A DNA stretch of 64,000 nucleotides from Maricaulaceae bacterium (GTDB lineage: Bacteria > Pseudomonadota > Alphaproteobacteria > Caulobacterales > Maricaulaceae): the NCBI GenBank assembly GCA_026126205.1, contig JAHCJP010000001.1, positions 1 through 64,000 of the forward strand, written 5' to 3'. This document shows, piece by piece, positions 43,840-53,107 of the stretch. Position numbers and translations under genes: made by a program. Under the pieces are notes generated by a model. That model ran no database searches. It was given only the letters and a program-made list of their open reading frames with translations, and was not told where the DNA came from. Within the stretch, counting starts at the first letter, position 1. Each line of letters opens with the position of its first letter.

Positions 43840-44714
43840 GCCTTCACCGGCGGCGCCTTCAGCGCCTGACGGATCAGCCACGCTCCGGCGATGATCATCG
43901 GCAGCGACAACAGCATGCCCATGGTGATGTATCCCTGCAGGGCTTCCGGCATGTGGGCGTCCGGCTCCCGCACCAGTTCGACCAGGGCGCGGAACACGCC
44001 ATAGCCAGCCAGGAACACGCCGGTGTTCAGCCCCGGACGGGCGAGGCTGTGATGGCGCCAGGTCATGACATTGAGGATGATGAACAGAACCACGCCTTCC
44101 AGCGCCGCTTCGTAAAGCTGGCTGGGATGGCGGGGCAGGCACAGCGGGTCGCTGGCGAAGGTCATCGCCCAGGGCAGGTCGGTGGCCCGGCCCCAAAGCT
44201 CGCCATTGATGAAATTGGCCATGCGGACAAGGAAAATGCCGATCGGCGCCACCACGGCGACGGCGTCGGCGACGCGGAATAGCGGGATTTTCCGCGCCCG
44301 TGCGGTGAAGAGCAATGCCAGCGCCACGCCGATCAGCCCGCCATGGAACGACATGCCACCTTCGGTGATGCCGGTGATGATCCACAGCGGGCGCTCGAAG
44401 ATTGCATCAGGCTGATAGAACAGTACATAGCCCAGCCGCCCGCCGGCGATCACGCCGATGGCCGCCCAGAGCAGCAGGTCGTCGGCGTCGGCCTCGGTGT
44501 AAGGAGATTTCGGCTTCTTCGCCCCCGCCGGCGCCCACAGCCGTCCACGGCGGCCCAGCGCCACAAGGTAGCGCCAGCCGCCGATCAGCCCGGCGATATA
44601 GCCCAGCGCGTACCAGCGCAGGTCGAACCGCCATTCGCGGCCGAACAGATCTACCGGCCCCAGGGTGAACAGGATCGGGTCGATCAGGTCGAAACTGGGC
44701 GGGCAGATGGCCAT
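43836..44714 (-). CDS. lgt: Prolipoprotein diacylglyceryl transferase
   Basis: This 292-aa inner-membrane enzyme attaches diacylglycerol to the lipobox Cys of lipoproteins. It has seven membrane helices, the motif EGGMSFHGGLIGVALAL and the Lgt signature FANFINGELWGR-like stretch (MANFINGELWGRAT), with HPSQLYEA later. ATG 44714 with GGAG is preferred over an ATG 27 bp upstream. Confidence 0.95.
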   Translation of the reverse strand: MAICPPSFDLIDPILFTLGPVDLFGREWRFDLRWYALGYIAGLIGGWRYLVALGRRGRLWAPAGAKKPKSPYTEADADDLLLWAAIGVIAGGRLGYVLFYQPDAIFERPLWIITGITEGGMSFHGGLIGVALALLFTARARKIPLFRVADAVAVVAPIGIFLVRMANFINGELWGRATDLPWAMTFASDPLCLPRHPSQLYEAALEGVVLFIILNVMTWRHHSLARPGLNTGVFLAGYGVFRALVELVREPDAHMPEALQGYITMGMLLSLPMIIAGAWLIRQALKAPPVKA

Positions 44715-44801
44715 GAAAAGGCTCCGGGTGGGTGGCGTCATTGCGCACGGGCGCGCGAAAACGCATATAGGGGGCGCAACCCCAACACTTGGCGCGCATC
44801 T

Positions 44802-45113
44802 ATGCAGACACGCAACCCGCTTTTCAACGATTTCGCCGAACTGATGTCAGACGCCTTCGCCGCCGCGCAGGCGGCGGGAGACGAGGCGAAAGCCGCCTTC
44901 CGCGCCCAGGCCGAGCGCTTCGCCGCCGACATGGACTTGGTCAGCCGCGAGGAGTTCGAGGCGGTGAAAACCGCCGCCGCGAAAGCGTCGGCCGAGGTGG
45001 AGGCGCTAAAAGCCCGTATCGCCGCGCTGGAAGATGGCAAAAAACCCGCCGCCCGCCGGACCACCGCGAAAAAGCCCGCCGCGCCCCGGAAAACCACTGC
45101 GAAAAAACGCTAG
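44802..45113 (+). CDS. ubiK: UbiK-family ubiquinone accessory factor (BMFP)
   Basis: This 103-aa protein has the UbiK/BMFP core NPLFNDFAELMSDAFAAAQ, then a coiled-coil stretch ending EALKARIAALED. The C-terminal tail is Lys/Ala/Thr-rich (ARRTTAKKPAAPRKTTAKKR), unusual in length and charge, and resembles a nucleic-acid or membrane-surface tail. UbiK aids the Ubi complex in coenzyme Q synthesis. Confidence 0.85.
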   Translation: MQTRNPLFNDFAELMSDAFAAAQAAGDEAKAAFRAQAERFAADMDLVSREEFEAVKTAAAKASAEVEALKARIAALEDGKKPAARRTTAKKPAAPRKTTAKKR

Positions 45114-45234
45114 CCAAACCTGCCGGAGCGCTAAGGGCGGCCACCTGCCTTTTGTTGCGCGACGGGTCGCCCGGCCATACCGTCAGGGGGCCGGTGATTC
45201 GCAGCGCTGAGCATCGGAAGGGGGATCGAAGATC

Positions 45235-45738
45235 ATGGACCTTTCCTCTGAAGACCTTACGCCTGCCCTCAACGATCCGCTCGACGCCGTCGAACAGGCG
45301 GTGATCGCCGAGCAGTACGCTTACGAGCGCGAAGAGGGCGGCGAACTGCACATCAGCGTGCCGGGCGCCTGGCGTGACCATCAGATCTGGTTCGCCTGGC
45401 GGCCGGATCTCGATGCTATTCACATCTGCGGCAGCCTGGACCTGAAGGCCCCGGCCAACCGCTATCGCGAGGTGTGCGAACTGGCCGCGCGGCTGAACGA
45501 GAAGCTGTGGTTCGGGCATTTCGACGTCTGGGCCGAGGATGGCGGCGTCCTGTACCGCCACGCCATGCCCCTGCCCGCCGGCGAGACGATCACGCCGGCG
45601 CAGGCGGCGGCGCTGATCGCGGCGGCGAAAGAGGCGGGCGAGCGATTTTTTCCCGCCTTCCAGTTCCTGATATGGGGCGGCAAGAGCGCCGCCGAGGCCG
45701 CTTCTGCCGCCATGTTCGAAACCGCGGGGGAAGCGTGA
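45235..45738 (+). CDS. YbjN domain-containing protein
   Basis: This 167-aa protein has a YbjN-like sensory/chaperone-like fold: WFAWRPDLDAIHICGSLDLK and ELAARLNEKLWFGHFDVWAEDGGVLYRH. GGAAGGGGG precedes the ATG. It is 4 bp before proC and probably co-transcribed, an arrangement common in this class. The function is not established. Confidence 0.87.
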   Translation: MDLSSEDLTPALNDPLDAVEQAVIAEQYAYEREEGGELHISVPGAWRDHQIWFAWRPDLDAIHICGSLDLKAPANRYREVCELAARLNEKLWFGHFDVWAEDGGVLYRHAMPLPAGETITPAQAAALIAAAKEAGERFFPAFQFLIWGGKSAAEAASAAMFETAGEA

Positions 45739-45742
45739 AGCG

Positions 45743-46594
45743 ATGCCGGATGGAAACGGCGAACGCATCATTCTTGTCGGCGCCGGCCGCATGGGCGCGG
45801 CGCTGGCCGCCGGCTGGCTAAAGGGCGCCCGCGGCCTTTCCCCAGACCGGTTGCTGATCATCGATCCCGATCCATCGGACTCGGCGAAAGATTTGATCCG
45901 CAGGTATGATCTGAAATCCGCTCCCGCGCTGGGGCCGCGTATGGCCGCGGATGTCGGCATGGTGGTGCTGGCGATGAAGCCGCAGCAGTTCGAGGTCGCC
46001 GCCACGCCGCTGGCCAAGGCTCTGCCGCCGGGTGCCGCCGTGCTGTCGATCCTCGCCGGGGTGTCATTGCGTCAGCTTCAGGACGCTCTCGGTTCGCGGC
46101 CGCTGGTGCGGGCGATGCCCAATACCGCCGCCGCCATCGGCAAGGGGATCAGCGTCGCCATCGCCAATGAAGCTGGCCTCACCGTCAGAAAACAGGCCGA
46201 GGCGCTGCTGAAGCCCGGCGGACCGGTGGAATGGGTCACCGACGAGCGCCAGATGAGCGCGGTCACCGCCCTGTCCGGTTCGGGCCCCGCCTATGTGTTT
46301 CTGATGTGCGAGGCGCTGGCCGGCGCGGGCTTCGCGGAAGGGTTGCCGCGTCCGCTGGCTGAAAAACTGGCCCGGGCCACCGTCGCCGGTGCGGGCGCCA
46401 TGCTGGCCGAAAGCAAGGAAACGCCCCAGGCGCTGCGCATGGCCGTCACCTCGCCGGGAGGGACCACCCAAGCGGCGCTGGACGTGATGATGGGAGAGGG
46501 CGGCCTGCCCGACCTGATGCGTCACGCTGTTTCCGCAGCCGAGCGGCGCGCCCGTCAACTGGGCGGCGGCAGCGGCGGCCGGGGCGGGCGTTAG
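45743..46594 (+). CDS. proC: Pyrroline-5-carboxylate reductase
   Basis: This 283-aa enzyme makes proline in the last step. The Rossmann motif VGAGRMGAALAAGWL and the ProC signature VTALSGSGPAYVFLMCEAL are intact. It includes the late TSPGGTTQAALDVM motif. Its stop interlocks with that of the histidine kinase gene on the other strand. Confidence 0.96.
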   Translation: MPDGNGERIILVGAGRMGAALAAGWLKGARGLSPDRLLIIDPDPSDSAKDLIRRYDLKSAPALGPRMAADVGMVVLAMKPQQFEVAATPLAKALPPGAAVLSILAGVSLRQLQDALGSRPLVRAMPNTAAAIGKGISVAIANEAGLTVRKQAEALLKPGGPVEWVTDERQMSAVTALSGSGPAYVFLMCEALAGAGFAEGLPRPLAEKLARATVAGAGAMLAESKETPQALRMAVTSPGGTTQAALDVMMGEGGLPDLMRHAVSAAERRARQLGGGSGGRGGR

Positions 46595-47901
46595 GCCGGT
46601 ATCGAAAGCGTTGCGCGCAGCCCGCCGAGCGGACTTTCGGACAGCATGACATCGCCACCATGGGCGCGGGCCACGTCGCGGGCGATGGCGAGGCCGAGGC
46701 CGACGCCCTCGCGATTCAGATTGCGGCTTTCGTCCAGGCGGCTGAATGGCTTGAAGGCTTCTTCATGCTTGTCCGGGGAAATGCCCGGGCCGTTGTCGTC
46801 CACGATCATTTCGATACGACCGTCGCGGTGGCGCACGCTGACCGCGACGCGCGACCCGTAGGCCAGCGCATTGGCGATCAAGTTGGCGGCGCAGCGTTTC
46901 AGCCCCAGAGGGCGGATTTCGGCCTCAAGCCCGTTTTCGGTCTTGAAGTCGATCTCCGCGCCGCCGCGCCGCTCATCCTCCACCGCCTGCAGCACCAGGG
47001 CGCCCACGTCTTCGCGTCGGGTCTCCTCGCCGCCCTCGCCGCGCGCGAAGGCGAGATACTCCTCCAGCATTTTCTCCATCTCGCCGGCATCGCGGCGGGC
47101 GTCTTCGCGCTCCTGGCCTTCGGGCATCAGCGCCAGTTGCAGCTTCAGCCGCGTCAGGGGCGTGCGCAGGTCATGGCTGACGCCGGCCAGCAGCGCCGTG
47201 CGCTGGTCGAGATGGCGGCGGATGCGGTCGCGCATTTCCAGGAAGGCATGGGCGGCCTGGCGCACCTCGCGCGCGCCGGCGGGGCGGAAGCTCTCATCGT
47301 CCTGACCTCGGCCGAACTGTTCGGCGGCTTCGGCGAGACGGCGGATCGGCTTGACCTGGTTGCGGATGAAAATGACGCTGACCAGCGACAGCAGCGCCGT
47401 CGCGCCCACCAGCCACAGGATGAAGATGTGGCCGGTGGTGGCGAACACCCGGTCACGCAGCGCAATGAAGCGCAGCACGCCGCCGTCCACCTGCACCCGT
47501 ATGTCGACATAGGACGGGTAGCGTGTGGTGTCGAACCAGAACTCTCGGTCCACCTGTTCGCCCAGCGCCCGGCGCAGGGTGCGGTCCAGGGTGCGGAAAA
47601 AGCTGCTGCGCTGGCTGGTGGGCAGAGTCTCGCCGGGGCGGAAATCCACGGACAGGCGCATGGTGCGATAGGACATCTCGGCCAGCGGCGCAAACGCGGC
47701 CTCCTCGCCGCCGGAACGCTCGTAAAGCGCGGTCATCATGGCCACATCGCCGGCCACGCCTTCGGACAGGCGGCTGGTCACCGTCTCCCAATGCTCGTCG
47801 AAAAATGCCCAGGCGATGGCCACCTGCATCATCGCCACCGGCAGCACGAAAATCAGCAGCGAGCGGGCGAACAGCCCTTTGGGCAAGTATCGCTTCAGCA
47901 T
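46591..47901 (-). CDS. Sensor histidine kinase (EnvZ-like)
   Basis: This 436-aa membrane sensor has one helix near residues 11-31 (SLLIFVLPVAMMQVAIAWAFF), a periplasmic domain to about 155, a second helix (IFILWLVGATALLSLVSVIFI), a HAMP domain, H-box His243 (VSHDLRTPLTRLK) and ATP motifs VDDNGPGISPD and GVGLGLAIA. It is preceded by its response regulator 13 bp upstream. The signal is not known. Confidence 0.93.
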   Translation of the reverse strand: MLKRYLPKGLFARSLLIFVLPVAMMQVAIAWAFFDEHWETVTSRLSEGVAGDVAMMTALYERSGGEEAAFAPLAEMSYRTMRLSVDFRPGETLPTSQRSSFFRTLDRTLRRALGEQVDREFWFDTTRYPSYVDIRVQVDGGVLRFIALRDRVFATTGHIFILWLVGATALLSLVSVIFIRNQVKPIRRLAEAAEQFGRGQDDESFRPAGAREVRQAAHAFLEMRDRIRRHLDQRTALLAGVSHDLRTPLTRLKLQLALMPEGQEREDARRDAGEMEKMLEEYLAFARGEGGEETRREDVGALVLQAVEDERRGGAEIDFKTENGLEAEIRPLGLKRCAANLIANALAYGSRVAVSVRHRDGRIEMIVDDNGPGISPDKHEEAFKPFSRLDESRNLNREGVGLGLAIARDVARAHGGDVMLSESPLGGLRATLSIPA

Positions 47902-47914
47902 CGCCGCCGCCGGG

Positions 47915-48613
47915 TCATTCGTCGAACACGGCGTCGGCGATCAGCTTGTAGCCTTCGCCGCGCACGGTCTGCAGATGCACGGGATCGCGCGGGTCGTCCT
48001 CGATCTTGCGGCGCAGGCGAGTCACCTGTACGTCCACGGCGCGCTCGCCGCCGCCGGCGCGCTCCGAAAGCGCCAGGCGGCTGACCGGCGTTCCCGGCTG
48101 CGCCGCCAGCGCGTTCAACAGCGCCGCCTCACCGCCGGTCAGGCGCACACGCGTCTCGCCGCGCGACAGCAGCTCCTTGCCGATGTCATAGGTCCAACCG
48201 CCAAAGCGCACTTTGCCATGCGCGGCGCGGGCGGGGCGCGCCCGGCGCAGGATGGCGTTGATGCGCAGCACCAGCTCCTCGGGCTCGAAGGGTTTTGGCA
48301 GGTAGTCATCGGCGCCCAGAGACAACCCCTTGATCCGGTCTGCTGGCTCGCCGCGCGCGGTCAGCAGCAGGATCGGCGTCTGCCCTTTGCTGCGCACCGC
48401 TTCCGTCAGTTCGAACCCGTTCATTCCCGGCATCATCACGTCGAGAATCAGCAGGTCAAACTCCATCGACTTCAGCAGCGCCAGCGCTTTGGCCGCGTCG
48501 GGTGCGGAGCTGGCGCGGAATCCGCGTTCGATCAGGAAGCGCTTCAGCAGCGTCCGGATGCGGTCGTCGTCATCGACGATCAGGATATGCGCGTCTTCAC
48601 CCTGCGCTTTCAT
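47915..48613 (-). CDS. OmpR-family response regulator
   Basis: This 232-aa regulator has an N-terminal receiver with Asp58 (LLILDVMMPGMNG) and Lys in LPKPF, and a C-terminal winged helix (RGEGYKLIA end). It is directly upstream of the EnvZ-like kinase. ATG 48613 follows a short gap after pgsA. It probably controls envelope or osmotic genes, by analogy only. Confidence 0.93.
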   Translation of the reverse strand: MKAQGEDAHILIVDDDDRIRTLLKRFLIERGFRASSAPDAAKALALLKSMEFDLLILDVMMPGMNGFELTEAVRSKGQTPILLLTARGEPADRIKGLSLGADDYLPKPFEPEELVLRINAILRRARPARAAHGKVRFGGWTYDIGKELLSRGETRVRLTGGEAALLNALAAQPGTPVSRLALSERAGGGERAVDVQVTRLRRKIEDDPRDPVHLQTVRGEGYKLIADAVFDE

Positions 48614-48662
48614 GCCGCCTCCGGATCAGGCGGGCGAAGCATGGCGCGGGCGGACGGCGCGC

Positions 48663-49256
48663 TCAAGAGTCACGGCGGCGAAAAGCGCGCCACACATAGG
48701 CCGCGCCCGTATAGACGCTGACCGCCGCCGCGAACCACAACAGCGCGATCCACGTCTCCAGAGGCCACAGGGCCTCATCCGGCGCGGGCAGGATGCGCAG
48801 CATGAAGAACCACCCGATGGCGGCCATGCCGATCACGGTCTTGACCTTTGAGGCGAAGGTGACGGGCAGGGGGTCTGCATCGTTAGCCCGCGTCAGCCGC
48901 AGGCCGGTGACGACCAGGTCGCGGGCGATGATGGCGCCGGCGGGCGCGATCACCGCCCAGGCGCCGGTCATCAGGATGAAAGCCACCAGGAAGGCGGCTG
49001 TAAAAACCTTGTCGGCGATGGGATCCAGCAGGGCGCCGAGGCGGCTTTCGGCCTTCAGCCGCCGCGCCAGCCAGCCATCCAGGCCATCCGAGAGGGCGCC
49101 GGTCAGGAACCCGGCAAGCGCCAGCGCCCACCAGAACATGGCCTGGTCCTCGCCGCCGGCGCGGAAGCTGACCCACAGGCAGGCCGCCGCCGCCGGGCCG
49201 ATCACCAGGCGCAGCAGGGTCAGGGCGTTGGGCACAAAAGCGAACGGATTATTCAT
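48663..49256 (-). CDS. pgsA: CDP-diacylglycerol-glycerol-3-phosphate phosphatidyltransferase
   Basis: This 197-aa membrane enzyme makes phosphatidylglycerol phosphate. The CDP-alcohol phosphotransferase motif DGLDGWLARRLKAESRLG-LLDPIADK is intact. ATG 49256 overlaps the uvrC stop by 8 bp and gives FAFVPNALTLLRL near the start, as in other PgsA proteins. uvrC-pgsA coupling is widespread in bacteria. Confidence 0.95.
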   Translation of the reverse strand: MNNPFAFVPNALTLLRLVIGPAAAACLWVSFRAGGEDQAMFWWALALAGFLTGALSDGLDGWLARRLKAESRLGALLDPIADKVFTAAFLVAFILMTGAWAVIAPAGAIIARDLVVTGLRLTRANDADPLPVTFASKVKTVIGMAAIGWFFMLRILPAPDEALWPLETWIALLWFAAAVSVYTGAAYVWRAFRRRDS

Positions 49257-51147
49257 CCCGGAACCACTCATAGATGCGTTTCGCCATACCTTTCGATACC
49301 CCTTCCACCGCCTCAAGTTCCCCCTGCGAGGCGCCTTGCACCGCCCTTGCCGACCCAAAATGCGCCAACAGCGCCTTTTTCCGTCCCGGCCCGACGCCGG
49401 GAACGCCGTCCAGCGGGTTCTCCGTCATCGCCTTCGCCCGCCGCGCGCGATGGCCGCCGATGGCGAAACGGTGCGCCTCGTCGCGCAGGCGCTGAAGGTA
49501 GTACAACACCGGGTCGTTCATGGGCAGTTTGAAGGGCGCCCTGCCGGACATGTAGAAGGCCTCGCGCCCGGCGTCGCGTTCCGGTCCCTTGGCGATGGCG
49601 GCGACGGGAACGGGCGGCAGGTCCAGCGCCGCCATCGCCTCCAGCGCCGCCGAAAGCTGGCCCTTGCCGCCGTCGATCAGCACCAGGTCCGGAACCGGGC
49701 TGGCGGCGTCCTTCGCCAGCCTGGCGAAGCGGCGGCCGATCATGGCGCGCATCATGGCGAAATCGTCGCCGGGGGCCGCGCCCTCGGCGCCGGTCATGTT
49801 GAAACGGCGGTATTGCGACTTCTCGAAGCCTTCCGGCCCGGCGACGATCATCGCGCCGATCGCGCCCGTCCCCTGGATGTGGGAGTTGTCATAGACCTCG
49901 ATGCGTTTCGGCGGCTGCGGCAGGCCGAACACCCGCGCCACGCCCTTCAGCAACTGCGTCTGCGCCGTGGTCTCGGCCAGCTTGCGGCCCAGCGCCTCGC
50001 GCGCATTGGCCAGCGTGCGGTCGACCAGCGTTTTCTTGCCGCCGCGCGACGGTTTGTGAATCGACACATTGCGCCCGGCGCGCACCGACAGCGCCTCGGC
50101 CAGCAGGTCCGCCTCCGGCGGCTGATGCGAGACCAGGACCAGGCCCGGCGCCGGGCGCGAATCATAGAACTGGCCGATGAAGGCGGCGATGATCTCCTCC
50201 GGCTCCGCCTCGGCGTCGTGGCGGGGATAAAAGCTCTGCGCGCCCCAGTTCTGGCCGGAGCGGAAAAAGAACGCCTGCACGCAGCTTCGCCCGCCGTCGC
50301 GCGCCACGGCGATCACGTCGGCCTCCTCGACGCCGGGAACGTTCACGCCATGCTCGGCGGCCACCGCGGCCAGCGCCCGCACCCGGTCGCGCAATTGCGC
50401 CGCCTGCTCGAAGGCCATCGCCTCCGACGCCGCCTGCATCTCGGCGCCGAGCTGCTCGCGCAGCGCGTTCGACTTGCCGCGCAGGAAAGCTTCCGCCTGA
50501 TCGACCAGCGCCGCGTAGTCCTCGGGATTGATCAGGCCGACGCAGGGCGCGGCGCAGCGGCGGATCTGATAGAGCATGCAGGGCCGGGTGCGGCCCTTGT
50601 AGACGCTGTCGGAACAGGTGCGCAGCAGAAAGGCTTTCTGCAGCGTGTCCAGCGTGCGGTTCACCGCCCCGGCGGAGGCGAAGGGGCCGTAATAGGCGCC
50701 CTTGAGCTTCTTGGCCCCGCGATGCTTCAGGATCTGCGGCGCCGGATGGTCGCGGCGCACCAGGATGTAGGGGAAGGACTTGTCGTCGCGCAGCAGGATG
50801 TTGAACCGCGGCTTCAGCCGCTTGATCAGGTTCGCTTCCAGCAGCAGCGCCTCGGTCTCGGTCTCGGTGACGACGAATTCCATCGACCGCGTCAGGGCGA
50901 TCATCATGGCGATGCGGTTGGACTGCCCGCCGCCGCGGGCGTAGGACGCCACCCGGTTCTTCAGGCTTTTCGCCTTGCCGACATAGAGAACCTCGCCGCC
51001 TTCGCCCAGCATGCGATAGACGCCGGCCTTGTTCGGCAGGCGCTTCACCTGGTCGGCGATCAGCGCCGCCCCGGCGAGCGCCGGGTCTTGCGCCGCGCGG
51101 CCGGGCGGGGCATCTGGCGTGTCGGAGCGCGTATCAGGGGAGGCCAT
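49249..51147 (-). CDS. uvrC: Excinuclease ABC subunit C
   Basis: This 632-aa nuclease makes both cuts in nucleotide excision repair. It has an N-terminal GIY-YIG domain (GVYRMLGEGGEVLYVGKAKSLKNRV), a UvrB-binding UVR helix and a C-terminal RNase H-like region (IEVYDNSHIQGTGAIGAMIV) ending in helix-hairpin-helix motifs (DGVPGVGPGRKKALLAHFGS). The start ATG at 51147 shares CATG with the divergent SDR start. Confidence 0.96.
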   Translation of the reverse strand: MASPDTRSDTPDAPPGRAAQDPALAGAALIADQVKRLPNKAGVYRMLGEGGEVLYVGKAKSLKNRVASYARGGGQSNRIAMMIALTRSMEFVVTETETEALLLEANLIKRLKPRFNILLRDDKSFPYILVRRDHPAPQILKHRGAKKLKGAYYGPFASAGAVNRTLDTLQKAFLLRTCSDSVYKGRTRPCMLYQIRRCAAPCVGLINPEDYAALVDQAEAFLRGKSNALREQLGAEMQAASEAMAFEQAAQLRDRVRALAAVAAEHGVNVPGVEEADVIAVARDGGRSCVQAFFFRSGQNWGAQSFYPRHDAEAEPEEIIAAFIGQFYDSRPAPGLVLVSHQPPEADLLAEALSVRAGRNVSIHKPSRGGKKTLVDRTLANAREALGRKLAETTAQTQLLKGVARVFGLPQPPKRIEVYDNSHIQGTGAIGAMIVAGPEGFEKSQYRRFNMTGAEGAAPGDDFAMMRAMIGRRFARLAKDAASPVPDLVLIDGGKGQLSAALEAMAALDLPPVPVAAIAKGPERDAGREAFYMSGRAPFKLPMNDPVLYYLQRLRDEAHRFAIGGHRARRAKAMTENPLDGVPGVGPGRKKALLAHFGSARAVQGASQGELEAVEGVSKGMAKRIYEWFRDE

Positions 51148-51892
51148 GAGCGCAAGGATCGCCCTCGTCACCGGCGCCGGCAAGCGTCTTGGCGCCGAAA
51201 TCGCCCGCGGGCTGGGCGCCGAAGGCTGGCGCGTGATCGTGCATTACAACGCCTCGGGCGATGAAGCCGAGGCGGTGGCCGCCGGAATCCGCAAGGCCGG
51301 CGGCGCGGCGCAAACCGCGCGCTTCGACCTGGAGGACGTTTCCGGCGCGGCGGATTTCCTGCGCGGCCTCGGCCGCGTCGACGCGCTGGTCAATTCCGCC
51401 TCGCTGTTCCACGACGACCGGCCGGAGGCTTTCGGGCCGGAACTGTTCGAACGGCATCTTAAGATCAACCTGATGGCCCCCTGCCTGCTGGCGGCGGCGA
51501 TGGCCGAGGGACACAGCGAGCGCGCCTCGGGCTGCGTGATCAACATTCTCGACCAGAAACTGTTCAACCTGAACCCGGACTTTTTCACCTACACGCTGTC
51601 GAAATACGCCCTGCTGGGCGCGACGCGGACCATGGCGATGGCGTTCGCGCCGCGGGTGCGGGTCAACGCCGTGGCCCCGGGGCTGGTGCTGCCGTCCTAC
51701 AAGCAGACGCCGGAGCGGTTCGCGCGCGCCCACCGCGCCAATCCCATGCAGGGCGGCGCGGCGCCGGCCGACATCGTGCGCGCCGTGCGCTTCATTCTCG
51801 ACACCCCGGCGATGACCGGCGAGACCATCATTCTCGATGGCGGCGAACACCTGATCGCCCGCGAACGCGACGTGTCGTACCTGGAGGAGTAG
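51146..51892 (+). CDS. SDR oxidoreductase, FolM/pteridine reductase-like
   Basis: This 248-aa short-chain dehydrogenase has TGAGKRLGAEIA (cofactor), NSASLF in place of NNAG, and YTLSKYALLG (YxxxK). The TGAGKRLG and NSAS pattern is typical of FolM/pteridine reductases, which reduce dihydromonapterin or dihydrofolate. Its start codon shares CATG with uvrC, so both promoters lie inside coding DNA. Its last ten codons are duplicated 4.8 kb downstream at the far edge of the Rhs island. The C-terminus is intact here. Confidence 0.85.
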   Translation: MSARIALVTGAGKRLGAEIARGLGAEGWRVIVHYNASGDEAEAVAAGIRKAGGAAQTARFDLEDVSGAADFLRGLGRVDALVNSASLFHDDRPEAFGPELFERHLKINLMAPCLLAAAMAEGHSERASGCVINILDQKLFNLNPDFFTYTLSKYALLGATRTMAMAFAPRVRVNAVAPGLVLPSYKQTPERFARAHRANPMQGGAAPADIVRAVRFILDTPAMTGETIILDGGEHLIARERDVSYLEE

Positions 51893-51894
51893 GG
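51861..51894 (+). repeat. 34-bp direct repeat, left edge of island
   Basis: This covers the last ten codons and stop of the SDR gene plus 4 nt. It is repeated at 56682-56715 with a single, synonymous C/T difference. The two copies flank the whole Rhs/IS island, as attL and attR sites would. Confidence 0.8.
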
Positions 51895-52395
51895 GGCCTG
51901 CAGGCGCGCCGAGCGCAGGCTGATGCGTCCGCTCACCTGCGGATCGATCACGAAATCCTGACCCAGCACGTCGCCGATCAGCGCCGAGACCACTTCGGCG
52001 ACCGGCGCGTCCTCGAAGGCGAGCTCGACCCCGTCGCGGGTCTCGGCCGCGCGGCGCAGCGGCGCGCGGCGCGGGTTGATGAACGCGCCCTGGCCCTCGA
52101 GCCGGAAGGCCTCGGCGATCTCGGCCGCGCCGCGCGGGCGCTCCTGCGCCGCCTGGGCTGCGGTCGCGTCCGGCGCCGGGGCCTCCGCGGCGGGGGCGGC
52201 GGCCGTCCGCCCCAGCGGCGCGACCGGCGAGAACCGCGATGACGGCGTCTCGCAGGCTGCGGCGGACAGGGCGAGGCTGATGGTGAGCACGGCCGCGCGG
52301 GCTGGTGTGCGGAACCGGGGTTCGTCGCCGCATGGCGCCGCCCGTCCTGATCGGGCTTCAGGGATCTGTCGCTTCTGTCTTCCCACCCCGCGCAT
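51895..52395 (-). pseudogene. Truncated secretin (GspD-like) 5' fragment
   Basis: The minus-strand frame begins at ATG 52395, has a possible lipoprotein signal (LSLALSAAACETP-like, ending in Cys), an Ala/Pro-rich linker, and then ELAFEDAPVAEVVSALIGDVLG and DFVIDPQVSGRISL, the N0 domain of type II secretion secretins. The homology stops at about 51896, at the island boundary, and the frame then reads antisense into the SDR gene. The rest of the secretin is absent, so this is a broken gene. Confidence 0.7.
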
Positions 52396-52559
52396 TTCCC
52401 GCCCCGCCCTTCCGGTCTTCAGTAACCGGTTAGCAGGATTAAACCGGGGGATGCGGCCAGCGGCAATCGCAACGGTAGCCGGAGAAGGGAGTTATCCACG
52501 GGGGAGATGGGGGGAGGTGGTGGCAGTTAGCCGGTTGCCCCCGCGGCGCCCGCAGCTCC

Positions 52560-52680
52560 GGCTTCCGGGGCGAGGACGCGCTATCGAATAATTGCCGTTG
52601 ATGTAGAGCGGCCACGACGTGTTGGAGAGATGGCCGTGAAGCCTGCCGCGGACGAGGCCGCATGGCTGCGATCCGGGATC
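52560..52680 (-). pseudogene. Short Rhs-like remnant
   Basis: A minus-strand stretch reads HLSNTSWPLYINGN, which parallels NRSNTPWLLYIHDSRNRL in the Rhs gene at 55030-55070. Further upstream, AYIHDPGS also recalls the YIHD motif. It has no start or full domain. It suggests that Rhs sequence once extended here. Confidence 0.35.
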
Positions 52681-52921
52681 ATGGATATACGCCATCGCAT
52701 TGCTCAGCCCGCCGGTGGTGCATCTCCGCCGCGAACATCGGACCGAACCGGTTCCACCAGAACCGCACCGTCTTGTGGCTGACATCGATGCCGCGCTCAT
52801 GCAGCAGGTCCTCGACGTTCCGTTGCGACTGCGGAAAACGGACATAGAGCATCACCGCCAAGCGGATGACCTCGGGCGATGTCTTGAAATAGCGAACGGA
52901 CTTCTCATCCGCAGACGCTAC
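52679..52921 (-). pseudogene. IS6-family transposase N-terminal fragment
   Basis: The fragment reads YFKTSPEVIRLAVMLYVRFP, then QRNVEDLLHERGIDVSHKTV and RFWWNRFGPMFAAE, the N-terminal helix-turn-helix region of IS6-group transposases. The reading frame starts inside the element and ends in a stop at 52679 before any DDE residue. An end-like sequence (GGAGCTGTCAGATAAAACCGG on this strand) lies near 52945-52965. The insertion sequence is therefore a remnant. Confidence 0.8.
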
Positions 52922-53107
52922 GGAACCGCCCAGCCCGGCTCAAGCCGGTTTTATCTGACAGCTCCCTGCAAGCCATTTCGCTAGAGTGAGTGAGACAACG
53001 CTCACTGTCGCCGCTAACAAAAATGATGCGCCGGATGCGTAACTTGTTCGAGTCATTTGGATCGGATCAAAGATCAAACCTATGACAGACTCCACATATG
53101 ATTCACT

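Noticed and set aside
52493..52501. TTATCCACG near the island
   Set aside because: A single near-consensus DnaA-like match in decayed DNA with no gene start beside it.
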